NCBI GenBank assembly: GCA_937975915.1
Contig: CALJTY010000002.1
Location: 1 to 45,419 of the forward strand
DNA from: an uncultured Acidimicrobiaceae bacterium
GTDB lineage: Bacteria > Actinomycetota > Acidimicrobiia > Acidimicrobiales > RAAP-2
Direction of reading: 5' to 3'
Length of the DNA: 45,419 nt
Shown piece after piece: positions 16,769-25,406 of this stretch. Each line of letters starts with the position of its first letter. Positions within the stretch are counted from its first letter, which is position 1. A program made the position numbers and the translations under genes. Under the pieces are notes generated by a model. The model worked only from the letters and a program-made list of their open reading frames with translations, did not search any database and was not told where the DNA came from.

Positions 16769-17572
16769 TTAGAAGTGGGTGGGGTCAAAGAGTTTTGAGG
16801 CGATTGATTGACTGGCGGTTGCGAGCAACGTGCCTTTTTCGCTCCACAAGAACGCAGTTCCTTGTGCGAAGCCACCGCTCAGTGCGTACATGTGCATTTC
16901 GCACAGAACCCACTCGGTGGGTTCAAGTGTTGCGATGCGAATGGTGTTATCGAGACTGCGGCCCATGGTGTACTTACCGAGTGGTTGGCTCACTCCACCA
17001 GCAAGGTAGTCACCGAAAATGGCGAGTGTTGCAGCCGATGGTTCAATGTGTCCTGGGACGCGAGACCAATATGCCGATACCGGTGATCCAGCTGATCCGT
17101 CCATGTCTTCATACCTACGTCCAAGGGCAATACGTGTTTCAACGTGGTCGAAGATTGAATTATCAAATCGCCCCGGCATAATTCGTGGGCGTGACTCTTC
17201 GGGTGAAGAAACTTCAATCATGTCGAGCCACGGAGTATCTGAACTGATTGTTCCGGTGCCGAGTGCTGCGTTCACAGTCAAGATTTCTCGGTCTTCCACG
17301 AAAGCAGTGGCACGAGCCTGTGTAACGTGGCCACCCGCAACAACAAGGTTGGTTTTCACGTTGACCGTTGAGCCGAGTGGTGCATAGGAGAGATACTGCG
17401 CAGTGGCCCACACCGTAGGTCTGCCACTCGCTTCTTCTAGAGCAACCAAACTTGAACCAAGCCCACATCCACCAAACATAAATTTTCCGGGTGTCATGAT
17501 TCGCTCAGTGACTTCAAAGGTCCACGTGTTCTCGTCGGTTTGGGTCATTCCCAGAAAAGTCTTTGCATCCAT
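16769..17572 (-). CDS. TesB-like acyl-CoA thioesterase (double hot-dog)
   Basis: A 267-aa protein with two hot-dog halves. The N-terminal half has GGCGLGSSLVALEEASGRP and the QYLSYAPLGSTVNV strand. The C-terminal half has AIFGDYLAGGVSQPLG, then the TMGRSLDNTIRI segment (the Asp expected at a TesB active site) and QGTAFLWSEKGTLLATASQS. This matches the acyl-CoA thioesterase II-like superfamily. It releases free fatty acid from acyl-CoA. It is a monocistronic gene upstream of tRNA-Ile. TAGCGT lies 8 nt before the ATG, consistent with a leaderless start. Confidence 0.82.
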   Translation of the reverse strand: MDAKTFLGMTQTDENTWTFEVTERIMTPGKFMFGGCGLGSSLVALEEASGRPTVWATAQYLSYAPLGSTVNVKTNLVVAGGHVTQARATAFVEDREILTVNAALGTGTISSDTPWLDMIEVSSPEESRPRIMPGRFDNSIFDHVETRIALGRRYEDMDGSAGSPVSAYWSRVPGHIEPSAATLAIFGDYLAGGVSQPLGKYTMGRSLDNTIRIATLEPTEWVLCEMHMYALSGGFAQGTAFLWSEKGTLLATASQSIASKLFDPTHF

Positions 17573-17658
17573 GACTGACGACGCTACCTGATGTTGGGAA
17601 AGTAAAAGGCATAGCGGACTATCCCAAATTTTTTAAAAAGAACGAGCAAACTTAATGG

Positions 17659-18264
17659 GTGATTCCTTCCCAATTCATCTACCTTGCAATGGCGCTTTCG
17701 CTGTACGGAATGTATGGCTACACCCGAGACACCTGGCGCGGAGAAACCGCACCGAACAGGGTGACGTGGGGCTTGTGGGGATTTCTTGGATTAGTTTCCT
17801 TTGGCGTTGAGCTGCAACAACACGTTGGCATTGCTGCGTACATGACACTGATTCTCGGAATTATTCCGTTTGTTGTTATCTCTGCCTCGTTTCACAATGA
17901 AAAAAGTGTTTGGCAAATCGGAACATTCGATATTGTCTGCGGAGCTGCATCACTTGTTGGTGTGGGATTCTGGATATTCGTCAACCAACCAACAGTTGCG
18001 TTGGTGGCGTTCTGTGTAGCGGATCACATTGCCGCACTTCCAACAGTTCGAAAATCTTGGATTGCCCCTGAAACCGAGTCACCACAGGCTTTCTTGATGG
18101 GTGTTGTTAACTGCCTGATTACGATTTTGACCTTGGACGAAATCACCACTGCGGGTGCACTTTTCCCAGGAGTGATTGTTTACACGGACATTCTTATTTG
18201 GGCTTTGCTCGTAACAAACATGGGGCCACGCGTGAGAAGTCGTCGCGCAAAACAAGTCGCCTAA
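17659..18264 (+). CDS. Polytopic membrane protein of unknown function
   Basis: A 201-aa hydrophobic protein with about six or seven predicted membrane helices and a basic C-terminal tail (GPRVRSRRAK). I do not recognise the family. The repeated TWGLWGFLGLVSFG and DHIAALPTVRKSW pattern is reminiscent of PQ-loop-like half-barrel transporters, but this is weak. The GTG at 17659 is the only plausible start near the beginning of the hydrophobic region. It precedes ctaG by 19 nt and may be in its operon. Upstream (17573-17658) an inverted repeat TTGGGA/TCCCAA flanks an AT-rich stretch. Confidence 0.65.
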   Translation: MIPSQFIYLAMALSLYGMYGYTRDTWRGETAPNRVTWGLWGFLGLVSFGVELQQHVGIAAYMTLILGIIPFVVISASFHNEKSVWQIGTFDIVCGAASLVGVGFWIFVNQPTVALVAFCVADHIAALPTVRKSWIAPETESPQAFLMGVVNCLITILTLDEITTAGALFPGVIVYTDILIWALLVTNMGPRVRSRRAKQVA

Positions 18265-18283
18265 GAACCATTATCGTTGCGTG

Positions 18284-19120
18284 ATGGCAACATTGCTGCC
18301 CTTTCAGTGGCACGTAGAAGAGTTACTTTTCATAGGAGCGTGCTGGGCTGCGCATCGAAGTTTTATCACTAATGCTCAGCAGCGAAGACTTTGCTTTTGG
18401 GCACTGATCACATTGCTTGCTGTAGTTGTCTGGCCCCTTGGTGACATCGCTGCCTCGGTGTCGTTGACTGTAGCGACAGTGCAACGGCTAATCATCATGT
18501 TGCTCGTCGCCCCACTTTTGCTTCGAAGTGTCCCCATAGAAATTTTTTCTCGACTGACTCGGCCAAGAGGTGTCGACTTTCTGGCAACAAAAGTTGCTCA
18601 CCCAGGGCTCGCAATATTTTTAGTCACTGTTCTTGGAACATTGACTCTTTCAACACCGTTGGTTGATTGGGGTGCTAGCTCGACGCTTGGAAGAAATGTA
18701 GTGCTGCTCCTAACATTGTTGAGTGGATTTCTGCTTTGGATTCCGAGCCTCGCAATAATTCCTGGAGCACGCCGCTTGTCTCCTGCTGGACGAGCGGGAT
18801 TTATATTTGTTTCTTCACTCGTGGTAACGAGCCTTTCGTTTGTCTGGATTTTTTCAGTTCATTCTCTCTACCCTGGACTTCATAATCAGCATGAACTCCT
18901 AAATATGACCCCAGTCTTTGATCAACAGCTCGCGGGTTTTCTAGCCAAGCTGGGTTGCTACGTACCAATGTGGATCGTGGCCTTTCGAATCTTTTTTCAT
19001 GCCGAAGATGAAGGCATCCCGGTTGAAGAGTCCCCACTGCAATGGGCAGATGTGGAGCGCAAAATGCTACGTATTGACCGCCAGCGCGAACGTGCAATTA
19101 GGCATCATCAGCCTGACTAG
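18284..19120 (+). CDS. ctaG: CtaG-type cytochrome c oxidase assembly factor (Caa3_CtaG)
   Basis: A 278-aa protein with about seven membrane helices and a charged C-terminus. The start FQWHVEELLFIG, the helix IMLLVAPLLLRSVP, a short PxV/PxI spacing and FVSSLVVTSLSFVWIF match the Caa3_CtaG family that helps insert copper into heme-copper oxidases. The frame opens at a GTG at 18281; I prefer the adjacent ATG at 18284 because TATCGT lies six bases upstream. Its role fits the ctaA/ctaB genes 140 bp downstream. tRNA-Ala lies between. Confidence 0.8.
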   Translation: MATLLPFQWHVEELLFIGACWAAHRSFITNAQQRRLCFWALITLLAVVVWPLGDIAASVSLTVATVQRLIIMLLVAPLLLRSVPIEIFSRLTRPRGVDFLATKVAHPGLAIFLVTVLGTLTLSTPLVDWGASSTLGRNVVLLLTLLSGFLLWIPSLAIIPGARRLSPAGRAGFIFVSSLVVTSLSFVWIFSVHSLYPGLHNQHELLNMTPVFDQQLAGFLAKLGCYVPMWIVAFRIFFHAEDEGIPVEESPLQWADVERKMLRIDRQRERAIRHHQPD

Positions 19121-19150
19121 TCGGAGATTTGCTAGGCTGAGATTCCCCTA

Positions 19151-19226
19151 GGGGATGTAGCTCAGTTGGTAGAGCGCGGGCTTTGCAAGCCTGAGGTCGT
19201 GGGTTCGATCCCCATCGTCTCCACCA
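19151..19226 (+). tRNA. tRNA-Ala (anticodon TGC)
   Basis: Acceptor GGGGATG pairs with CGTCTCC (one G-U), followed by A and an encoded CCA. The anticodon arm CGGGC-TTTGCAA-GCCTG gives TGC. The D-loop AGCTCAGTTGGTAGAGC and T-loop GTTCGATCC are standard; 76 nt. TAGGCT at 19133-19138 is a possible -10. Confidence 0.98.
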
Positions 19227-19261
19227 AAAGGTGTCCGAAGTTAATGGGCACTATGCGGTGA

Positions 19262-20185
19262 TTATTTTTTTGGAATCAGTGGCTCACGATCATGAGCACT
19301 TTGGCGCAGATGAAATTGCGTGACACCAATCGCTAGCGAGACTGCTCCAAGTATGTGCAGTTCAACCAAAACAACAGGAACGTGAAGTACGTACTGCGTT
19401 GCACCAATAAGTCCTTGCAACAAAGAGACGAAGACTAAACGTCGAACGCCAAGTTGCAACGCTTCTGGTGCTTGCGTTTTCCAAATGCTGATGAGTAGTC
19501 CAACTACAAGGCCAATGAACAAAAGTGCAGCGAGGGAATGAATCCACGTTGCATCTTGAAACGCAAAGGGCAGGCGACGCGCGCGCATCTGACCACGAAA
19601 CGATCCAGCGTGTGGTCCAGAGCCTGTGGCGATAGTTCCAGTTATCAGCAGAACAATGAATGGAATCCAGAGCAGGCGGGCAATTCGCAAGAAATGCGGA
19701 CTTCTGATATCACTACGAGTATCAGGTCCATAAACATATTTGGATCGGTGATAAAAAATTGCGCTAACAATAACCATGGCGATTGAAAGCAACATGTGAA
19801 TTGAAACAAGCCACGGGTTGAGTTTTGTGTAGACCACGAACGCACCAAGAACTGCTTCGCCAAAAATTCCAAGTATGAGAAGCCCTGAAAGAACAATTAG
19901 GTCACGTCGGCGAGGTGATCTCAAAAATGCTGCAATGAAAACAATGGTTGTAATAACTATCAGTGCACCGGTAATCATTCGGTTGGTGTATTCAATGAAT
20001 GGGTGAATGTCCCACGAACCAGCAATCTTTCCGTGAAAGCAAGTGGGCCAGTCTGGGCACCCGAGCCCTGAGCCCGTAAGGCGAACTGCGCCACCACTGA
20101 GAACAATAAGGATCATCGAGAGGAACGTGGTGAAAGCCATCCAGCGAAACACCGGGACAGAGACGCTTAAACGAGGTTTAGACAC
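19262..20185 (-). CDS. ctaA: Heme A synthase (COX15/CtaA family)
   Basis: A 307-aa membrane protein with about eight helices. The family motifs are present: GGAVRLTGSGLGCPDWPTC after helix 1, PFIEYTNRMITGAL (conserved Glu and heme-ligand region), FVVYTKLNPWLVSIHM, ATGSGPHAG and WIHSLAALLFIGLV. It oxidises the C8 methyl of heme O to make heme A for cytochrome c oxidase. The GTG start at 20183-20185 has TAGGCT six bases upstream. It is divergent from ctaB with about 43 bp between the starts, so the two heme A steps share one promoter region. Confidence 0.93.
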   Translation of the reverse strand: MSKPRLSVSVPVFRWMAFTTFLSMILIVLSGGAVRLTGSGLGCPDWPTCFHGKIAGSWDIHPFIEYTNRMITGALIVITTIVFIAAFLRSPRRRDLIVLSGLLILGIFGEAVLGAFVVYTKLNPWLVSIHMLLSIAMVIVSAIFYHRSKYVYGPDTRSDIRSPHFLRIARLLWIPFIVLLITGTIATGSGPHAGSFRGQMRARRLPFAFQDATWIHSLAALLFIGLVVGLLISIWKTQAPEALQLGVRRLVFVSLLQGLIGATQYVLHVPVVLVELHILGAVSLAIGVTQFHLRQSAHDREPLIPKK

Positions 20186-20191
20186 ACGCCC

Positions 20192-20221
20192 AGCCTAGGG
20201 GCATAACTTGACTCGTAGAAT
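20192..20221. promoter_or_regulatory. Divergent leaderless ctaA/ctaB promoter pair
   Basis: Minus strand: TAGGCT (complement of 20192-20197), then 6 nt and the ctaA GTG. Plus strand: TAGAAT (20216-20221), then 7 nt and the ctaB ATG at 20229. The two boxes are only 18 bp apart, so RNA polymerase binding in one direction should exclude the other. Confidence 0.55.
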
Positions 20222-20228
20222 GGAACCT

Positions 20229-21140
20229 ATGACAACAACCGCCCAAAAGCACACTTCTATTGAAGTTATTAAGGGCTACGTCGCACTCACAAAACCAAGA
20301 ATCATTGAGCTGCTTCTTGTTACAACTATTCCCACCATGGTCGTCGCCGCAAATGGAATTCCTGGTATTTGGCTCATGATCACAACACTCATTGGCGGGA
20401 CTCTGGCCGCTGGTGGTGCGAACACATTCAACATGGTGTACGACCGTGACATTGACGCAATTATGGAGCGCACCAAGAAGCGCCCACTCGTAACCGGTGT
20501 CATGACTCCCAGAGCCGCCACAATATTTGCCTGCATTCTCGAGCTACTTTCTTTTGCCTTACTGGCGTGGCGCGTGAACTACCTTTCAGCATGGCTTGCC
20601 ATGGGAGCAACTGCTTTCTATGTATTCATCTACACAATTTGGTTGAAGCGCAGGTCCAAGCAGAACATCGTTATTGGTGGCGCCGCTGGGGCGGTTCCGG
20701 TGCTTATTGGTTGGGCTGCCGTGCAGAACAACGTCACCTGGACACCAATTCTTCTTTTCGCCATCATTTTTATTTGGACACCGCCACACTTTTGGGCACT
20801 GGCTGTTCGCTACCGTGATGACTACGCCGCGGCCAATGTCCCAATGATGCCCGTCGTTGCTTCACTGCGTCGAACAACGTTGGAGATCTTGGTGTACTCA
20901 GTTGTTATGTGGGCGCTCACAATGCTGGTTGGTCCTACCGCACACCTGGGATGGGTCTACGCACTTTCTGCCACGTTGCTCGGCGGAATGTTCACGTTCT
21001 ACGCGTTTAAATTGTTCTTGCACGCACGTGAAGACAAGGCTGACGTAAATGAAGCTATGCGTCTTTTTCACTTCTCAATTACCTACCTCACGGGTTTATT
21101 TGTAATGATGGCTGTTGATGTCCTCGTCCGAAACCACTAA
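20229..21140 (+). CDS. ctaB: Protoheme IX farnesyltransferase (heme O synthase)
   Basis: A UbiA-family prenyltransferase of about 303 aa with eight or nine membrane helices. The first Asp-rich motif is in NMVYDRDIDAIMERTKKRP and the second region is in VRYRDDYAAANVPMMPV. It adds a farnesyl group to heme B to make heme O, the substrate of CtaA. The frame opens at TTG 20208; I choose ATG 20229 since TAGAAT sits exactly seven bases upstream. The last 23 nt overlap the start of the redoxin gene. Confidence 0.94.
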   Translation: MTTTAQKHTSIEVIKGYVALTKPRIIELLLVTTIPTMVVAANGIPGIWLMITTLIGGTLAAGGANTFNMVYDRDIDAIMERTKKRPLVTGVMTPRAATIFACILELLSFALLAWRVNYLSAWLAMGATAFYVFIYTIWLKRRSKQNIVIGGAAGAVPVLIGWAAVQNNVTWTPILLFAIIFIWTPPHFWALAVRYRDDYAAANVPMMPVVASLRRTTLEILVYSVVMWALTMLVGPTAHLGWVYALSATLLGGMFTFYAFKLFLHAREDKADVNEAMRLFHFSITYLTGLFVMMAVDVLVRNH

Positions 21141-21699
21141 GCCCCAGCGAGGTCACCCCTCGCCAATGATGTTTGTTTCGCTTGGCATTGGACTCGTCAT
21201 CGCCATTGCGCTCATTGCCGTTGTTTCGTACTTCACCGGTGGCACCGTGCAACAACCTTCAGCGCTGACAGCCTCAAGTGAAGTAGGAAAGACCATCAAG
21301 TCCTTTAGTGAAGCATCACTCAATGGTGGACAAAGCGTAAGTGCCCCATGGAAGAGCGGCCAACCAGGTGTTGTGATGTTCTTTGCTAGTTGGTGCACGG
21401 TTTGTCGCGAGGAGTTGCCAAAGATTGAAAAATATTTGAAAGCTCACGACCTTGGCTCAACTCAAGTCATTGGAATCGATGCTCTCGACGCAAAAAGTTC
21501 TGCTCGAACATTTGTCAAGCAAATGGGAATTTCATTTCCAGTCGCTTATGACCCCGATGGCAAAGTCACGACGAATCTGTTTGGTATTACAAATTTGCCA
21601 GAAACATTTTTCGTTAACAAAGCTGGTGTCGTGAAGGGTGTCTACCTAGGTGCAGTTCCAGTTAGTGAATTTGCTAAAGGGCTTGCACTACTTAACTAG
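21118..21699 (+). CDS. TlpA/ResA-like membrane-anchored thiol-disulfide oxidoreductase
   Basis: A 193-aa protein with an N-terminal anchor (about 17-40) and an extracytoplasmic thioredoxin domain. The active site is FFASWCTVCREELP (CxxC). The cis-Pro region is in ITNLPETFFVNKAG, and VAYDPDGKVTTNLFG fits the TlpA/ResA group. Such proteins reduce apocytochrome c or the CuA centre of oxidase, which suits its place at the end of ctaB (23-nt overlap). The stop overlaps the convergent ABC permease stop by 4 nt. Confidence 0.87.
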   Translation: MSSSETTKPQRGHPSPMMFVSLGIGLVIAIALIAVVSYFTGGTVQQPSALTASSEVGKTIKSFSEASLNGGQSVSAPWKSGQPGVVMFFASWCTVCREELPKIEKYLKAHDLGSTQVIGIDALDAKSSARTFVKQMGISFPVAYDPDGKVTTNLFGITNLPETFFVNKAGVVKGVYLGAVPVSEFAKGLALLN

Positions 21700-22427
21700 T
21701 CAAAGCGAAATGTACGCACTGCTAGCAGTGGCGCCAGTAATGCCCAAAGCGAAACGCTGATCCAGTCACCAACAGTTGGCTGAAGCCCAAGCCCCAAAAC
21801 GCGGTGGAGGCCTTCGGCGAGCGCACCCGATGGTGTGGCTACAACAAGGCGTTGGATGAACTGTGGCATTGAATCAATCGGCACAACAATGCCAGAAACA
21901 AGCAAAAGAATTAAATAAAGACCATTGCTCGCCGCGAGGTTTACTTCTGCCTTAAGACGTCCCGCGAGGAGTAGTCCGATGCCAGCGAATCCTGCGGAGC
22001 CAAGAATCATGAGCACCGCAACTTCAAGCCCTCCACTAAAACCACCGCGAGGATGCCACTGTAAAAGAATGGCAACAAGTGAAAGTACAACCACTTGGAT
22101 GACTTCGGTGACTAGAACGCCAGCAATCTTTGCTCCAATAAGTCGGCGCGTTCCGAGTGGAGTTACGTGAAGTCGACGAAGCACTCCGTACGAGCGCTCA
22201 AACCCAGTGCTAATTGAAAGCGCAACGAGGGAAGTTGACATGATGCAAAGCGCCAAAACACCGGGAGCAATGAAATCAACACGATGAGGAGTGGGCGAAG
22301 TTGTGACCTTAGAGATTGAGAAGAAAACCAGCAGAAGTACTGGAATGCCAATGGTGAGAAGTAGTGTTTCTCCCCGACGAAGAGTCATCTCAATTTCTGC
22401 ACGAGTTTGTGCCCACCAAGGCTTCAT
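21696..22427 (-). CDS. ABC-2 type exporter permease
   Basis: A 243-aa membrane protein with six helices. The ABC-2 signature lies around SGIVVPIDSMPQFIQRLVVATPSGALAEGLHRVL, with a cytoplasmic segment GFERSYGVLRRLHVTPLGTRRLIGAKI, typical of DrrB-like permeases. It overlaps the ATPase gene by 4 nt, so they are coupled. In mycobacteria a comparable ABC exporter also sits beside ctaA/ctaB, so the position is conserved, though its substrate is unknown. Confidence 0.87.
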   Translation of the reverse strand: MKPWWAQTRAEIEMTLRRGETLLLTIGIPVLLLVFFSISKVTTSPTPHRVDFIAPGVLALCIMSTSLVALSISTGFERSYGVLRRLHVTPLGTRRLIGAKIAGVLVTEVIQVVVLSLVAILLQWHPRGGFSGGLEVAVLMILGSAGFAGIGLLLAGRLKAEVNLAASNGLYLILLLVSGIVVPIDSMPQFIQRLVVATPSGALAEGLHRVLGLGLQPTVGDWISVSLWALLAPLLAVRTFRFD

Positions 22428-23335
22428 GAGCGCACCTCAGAGTTTTCATTACCTATTAGCTCTAAGTAACGCTCTTCGAGTGATGCACGTGTGCGAAGTG
22501 AAGTCATTGAAACATTGACACTGTTCAAGTACGAAGTCACTAATGAGATCATCTGCGGTGAAGATGCTGTGTCACAGCGGAGCTGGAGTGGCCCATCGAG
22601 TGTCACGGTGCACGAAAGTACTGCACTCAACGCAGTTGGATCAATAGGGCTCGAAACTTCCAAAATCATTTCAGGCGAGCCACTGAGTTCATCGAGGGTG
22701 CCTTGAACAACTATGTGGCCACGATTCATGACAACAACTCTGTCGGCAACTCGCTCGGCTTCACTTAGTTCGTGAGTGGTGATTAAAAGTGCGCAACCTC
22801 TGTCTCGTTCATTTTTAATAAGGTCTCTAATAACTTGGCGACCTTCTGGATCCACAGCCGTAGTTGGTTCGTCAAGCAATAGGGCCTTTGGGCGTCCGAG
22901 AAGTGCGAGCGCAAGAAGTGTTCGCTGTTGTTCGCCACCACTGAGCCTTCTCCATGGGGTCTTTGCGCAACGACGAAGATCAAGAAGATCAAGGAGCTCA
23001 TTTACATCACGAGGAGCTTGGTAGTAGCTCGAGGTAAGTCGAAGAACTTGGACCGGTGACATGGGAAACCACACACCTCCGCGTTGCAAAAGTGCACCGG
23101 TGCGTAGAACTACTTCTTGGTGGTCGCGAACCGGATCAAGGCCGTGGATGCGAGCGTTACCTGAAGTTGGAGACCGAAAACCGAGCAACGTCTCAACGGC
23201 AGTTGTTTTTCCGGCACCATTTGGACCCAGAAGCGAGACGACCTCTCCGTAGGCAACATGAAAATCAACGTTGTCTACGGCGTGCAGATCAGCAAAGGTG
23301 ACTGCGAGATTTTGGGCTTCAATGGCGTAACTCAT
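22424..23335 (-). CDS. ABC exporter ATP-binding protein (DrrA-like)
   Basis: A 303-aa ATPase. Walker A GPNGAGKTT, signature LSGGEQQRTLLALALL, Walker B ALLLDEPTTAVD and switch TTHELSEAERVADR are all present. The C-terminal 80 residues are the DrrA-type extension. I choose the ATG at 23333-23335 (MSYAIEAQNLAV) because the upstream frame has no homologous sequence and TAGTTT lies 8 nt before it. It pairs with the downstream permease and is divergent from serS with 60 bp between the starts. Confidence 0.9.
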   Translation of the reverse strand: MSYAIEAQNLAVTFADLHAVDNVDFHVAYGEVVSLLGPNGAGKTTAVETLLGFRSPTSGNARIHGLDPVRDHQEVVLRTGALLQRGGVWFPMSPVQVLRLTSSYYQAPRDVNELLDLLDLRRCAKTPWRRLSGGEQQRTLLALALLGRPKALLLDEPTTAVDPEGRQVIRDLIKNERDRGCALLITTHELSEAERVADRVVVMNRGHIVVQGTLDELSGSPEMILEVSSPIDPTALSAVLSCTVTLDGPLQLRCDTASSPQMISLVTSYLNSVNVSMTSLRTRASLEERYLELIGNENSEVRS

Positions 23336-23343
23336 GTACTTCG

Positions 23344-23388
23344 AAACTAACCGCTCGAAACACCCCTCGTGGCAAGTATCGGTAGTCT
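23344..23388. promoter_or_regulatory. Divergent leaderless promoters, ABC ATPase and serS
   Basis: Minus strand: TAGTTT (complement of 23344-23349), 8 nt before the ABC ATG. Plus strand: TAGTCT (23383-23388), 7 nt before the serS ATG at 23396. No ribosome sites are apparent for either gene. Confidence 0.5.
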
Positions 23389-23395
23389 TGTACTC

Positions 23396-24694
23396 ATGAT
23401 TGATCTTGTACAACTACGCCGAGAACCAGATTTTGTCAAGGAAGCACTCTCTCGCCGTGGAATTTCTCCATCAACAATGGACGAAATAATTGCCCTCGAT
23501 GTTGAGCATCGCCGACTTTTACAAGAAGCCGAGCGACTTCGTGCCGAGGTAAAAGACCTCTCTCGCCAAGTCGGAGAAGCACGTCGAAACAAAGATACGG
23601 CTACCGCTGAGGCACTGATGGAAAAGAGTCGATCAGTTGGAGACCTTGAAAGCGCAGCGAGCGCTAAGACCGATGAAGTTGGCGCAGATCTTCGTGGACG
23701 ACTCCTTCTTATTCCAAACCTTCCTTCACCGGAAGTTCCGATTGGTAAAGACGAAACAGAAAACGTTGAACTCCGTCGCTGGTGGCCTGGCATGGAACAA
23801 GGTAAGCCTGAACCGATATACGCAGAACACCAGCGTAAGCCTCACTGGGAAATTGGATTAGAACTCGGACTTCTCGATATGGAGTCAGGCGCAAAGATTG
23901 CTGGTTCGATGTTTCCGCTGTACCGAGGATTTGGTTCACGACTTCTTCGAGCACTCGGCTTCTACGCACTCGATCAACACATGGGTGACTACGAAGAACT
24001 TCGACCACCGAGCTTTGCTTTAACGGAAACAATGATGTCAACAGGTCACCTTCCTAAATCACAAGATGACATGTACGCCATTGAACGAGATGACCTTTGG
24101 GCAATTCCAACTTCTGAAGTTCCACTGACTTCAATGCTGCGTGATCAAATCCTTGATCCAAAAACTCTGCCCATTCGCTACACCGCACAAACTGCGTGTT
24201 TTCGTCGCGAAGCGGGATCTGCAGGGAAAGACACCAGAGGCCTTCTTCGTGTTCACGAATTCGACAAGGTGGAGTTGTTTGCCTACTGCCTTCCTGAACA
24301 AGCAGAAGCTGCACACGCTGACATCTTGGCCCGAGCTGAAGCAATGCTCCAGGCCTTTGGACTCAGCTACCGAGTGCTGAACTTGTGCACTGGAGACCTT
24401 GGCACTTCTTCAGCCAAGACAATTGACCTTGAGGTATTTAGCCCAGGCGTTGATCGCTACCTAGAAGTTTCGTCGGTGAGCTGGTTTAGAGACTTCCAGG
24501 CTCGTCGTGCCAACGTTCGCTACCGCACTGAAGATGGCTCAACGGCCCTGGTGCACACGGTAAATGGCTCAGCTCTGGCGTGGGCTCGTATTTGGGCTGC
24601 ACTCGTAGAAACAGGGCGCCAGGCCGATGGATCGATTGTTCTGCCAGATGTTCTTGCGCCATACCTCGGCGGCAAAACTGTTATTCCGGCTTAG
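23396..24694 (+). CDS. serS: Seryl-tRNA synthetase
   Basis: A 432-aa class II synthetase that charges tRNA-Ser. The N-terminal antiparallel coiled-coil arm (about 25-105) binds the long variable arm of tRNA. Class II motif 2 is in TACFRREAGSAGKDTRGLLRVHEFDKVELF, and motif 3 is replaced here by the variant GSALAWARIWAALVETGRQADGSI. The start is the ATG at 23396 (MIDLVQLRREP), the family's usual N-terminus. The C-terminal 14 nt overlap the convergent response-regulator gene. Confidence 0.96.
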   Translation: MIDLVQLRREPDFVKEALSRRGISPSTMDEIIALDVEHRRLLQEAERLRAEVKDLSRQVGEARRNKDTATAEALMEKSRSVGDLESAASAKTDEVGADLRGRLLLIPNLPSPEVPIGKDETENVELRRWWPGMEQGKPEPIYAEHQRKPHWEIGLELGLLDMESGAKIAGSMFPLYRGFGSRLLRALGFYALDQHMGDYEELRPPSFALTETMMSTGHLPKSQDDMYAIERDDLWAIPTSEVPLTSMLRDQILDPKTLPIRYTAQTACFRREAGSAGKDTRGLLRVHEFDKVELFAYCLPEQAEAAHADILARAEAMLQAFGLSYRVLNLCTGDLGTSSAKTIDLEVFSPGVDRYLEVSSVSWFRDFQARRANVRYRTEDGSTALVHTVNGSALAWARIWAALVETGRQADGSIVLPDVLAPYLGGKTVIPA

Positions 24695-25406
24695 TTAACT
24701 CGAAGCGGTAGCCAACGCCACGAATGGTGGTGATGTGAATTGGATTCTTTGGGTCAAATTCAATCAATGTACGAAGGCGCTTGATGTGTACGTCGAGCGT
24801 CTTGGTGTCGCCAACGTAGTCGTCACCCCATACGCGGTCGATGAGCACTTCACGAGTCATAACACGACCGGGATTTTCTAAAAGATTGCGAAGAAGCGCA
24901 AATTCTTTTTTACGAAGTTTTATTTCTTCTCCGCTTACGTAACACCTGCGTGAGTCAATGTCGAGGAGGATAGGACCGAGCTCCATTATTTCGGTACTGG
25001 CTTCTTCAGAAGGTGTGTAGGTTTCGCGACGGCGAAGCACTGCACGAATTCGAGCCACAAGTTCTCTGAGTCGATATGGCTTCGTGACGTAGTCGTCGGC
25101 ACCAAGTTCCAACATCAAGACCATGTCGACTTCTTCACTCTTGGCGCTCACAATGATGATCGGGATGTCGCTCTTTGCTCGGATTGTTCGACAAACGTCA
25201 AGACCAGAAACTTTTGGCAGCATCAGGTCAAGAAGAATTGCATCAAACTTTCCAACTTGAAATTTGTCGAGTGCTTCTTGACCATCTCGAGCAATCGTGA
25301 CTTTAAAGCCTTCGCGGTCTAAACCAATTTCGAGCGCGTCAATAAATGATTCTTCGTCCTCAACGACAAGGAGGTGAATCTTCTTTTCTTCTTTATTTTT
25401 TGACAT
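24681..25406 (-). CDS. regX3: OmpR/PhoB-family response regulator (RegX3-like)
   Basis: A 241-aa response regulator. The receiver domain has the acidic pair (EDEES), the phosphoacceptor Asp in DAILLDLMLPKVSG (about 57) and Lys in VTKPYRLREL. The winged-helix DNA-binding domain has LRKKEFALLRNLLENPGRVMTREVLIDRVWG and VDVHIKRLR, like PhoB/RegX3. In actinobacteria this pair governs phosphate starvation. The gene overlaps the kinase stop by one base. The symbol is by analogy; a phoR/phoB reading is equally possible. Confidence 0.85.
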   Translation of the reverse strand: MSKNKEEKKIHLLVVEDEESFIDALEIGLDREGFKVTIARDGQEALDKFQVGKFDAILLDLMLPKVSGLDVCRTIRAKSDIPIIIVSAKSEEVDMVLMLELGADDYVTKPYRLRELVARIRAVLRRRETYTPSEEASTEIMELGPILLDIDSRRCYVSGEEIKLRKKEFALLRNLLENPGRVMTREVLIDRVWGDDYVGDTKTLDVHIKRLRTLIEFDPKNPIHITTIRGVGYRFELTKPE

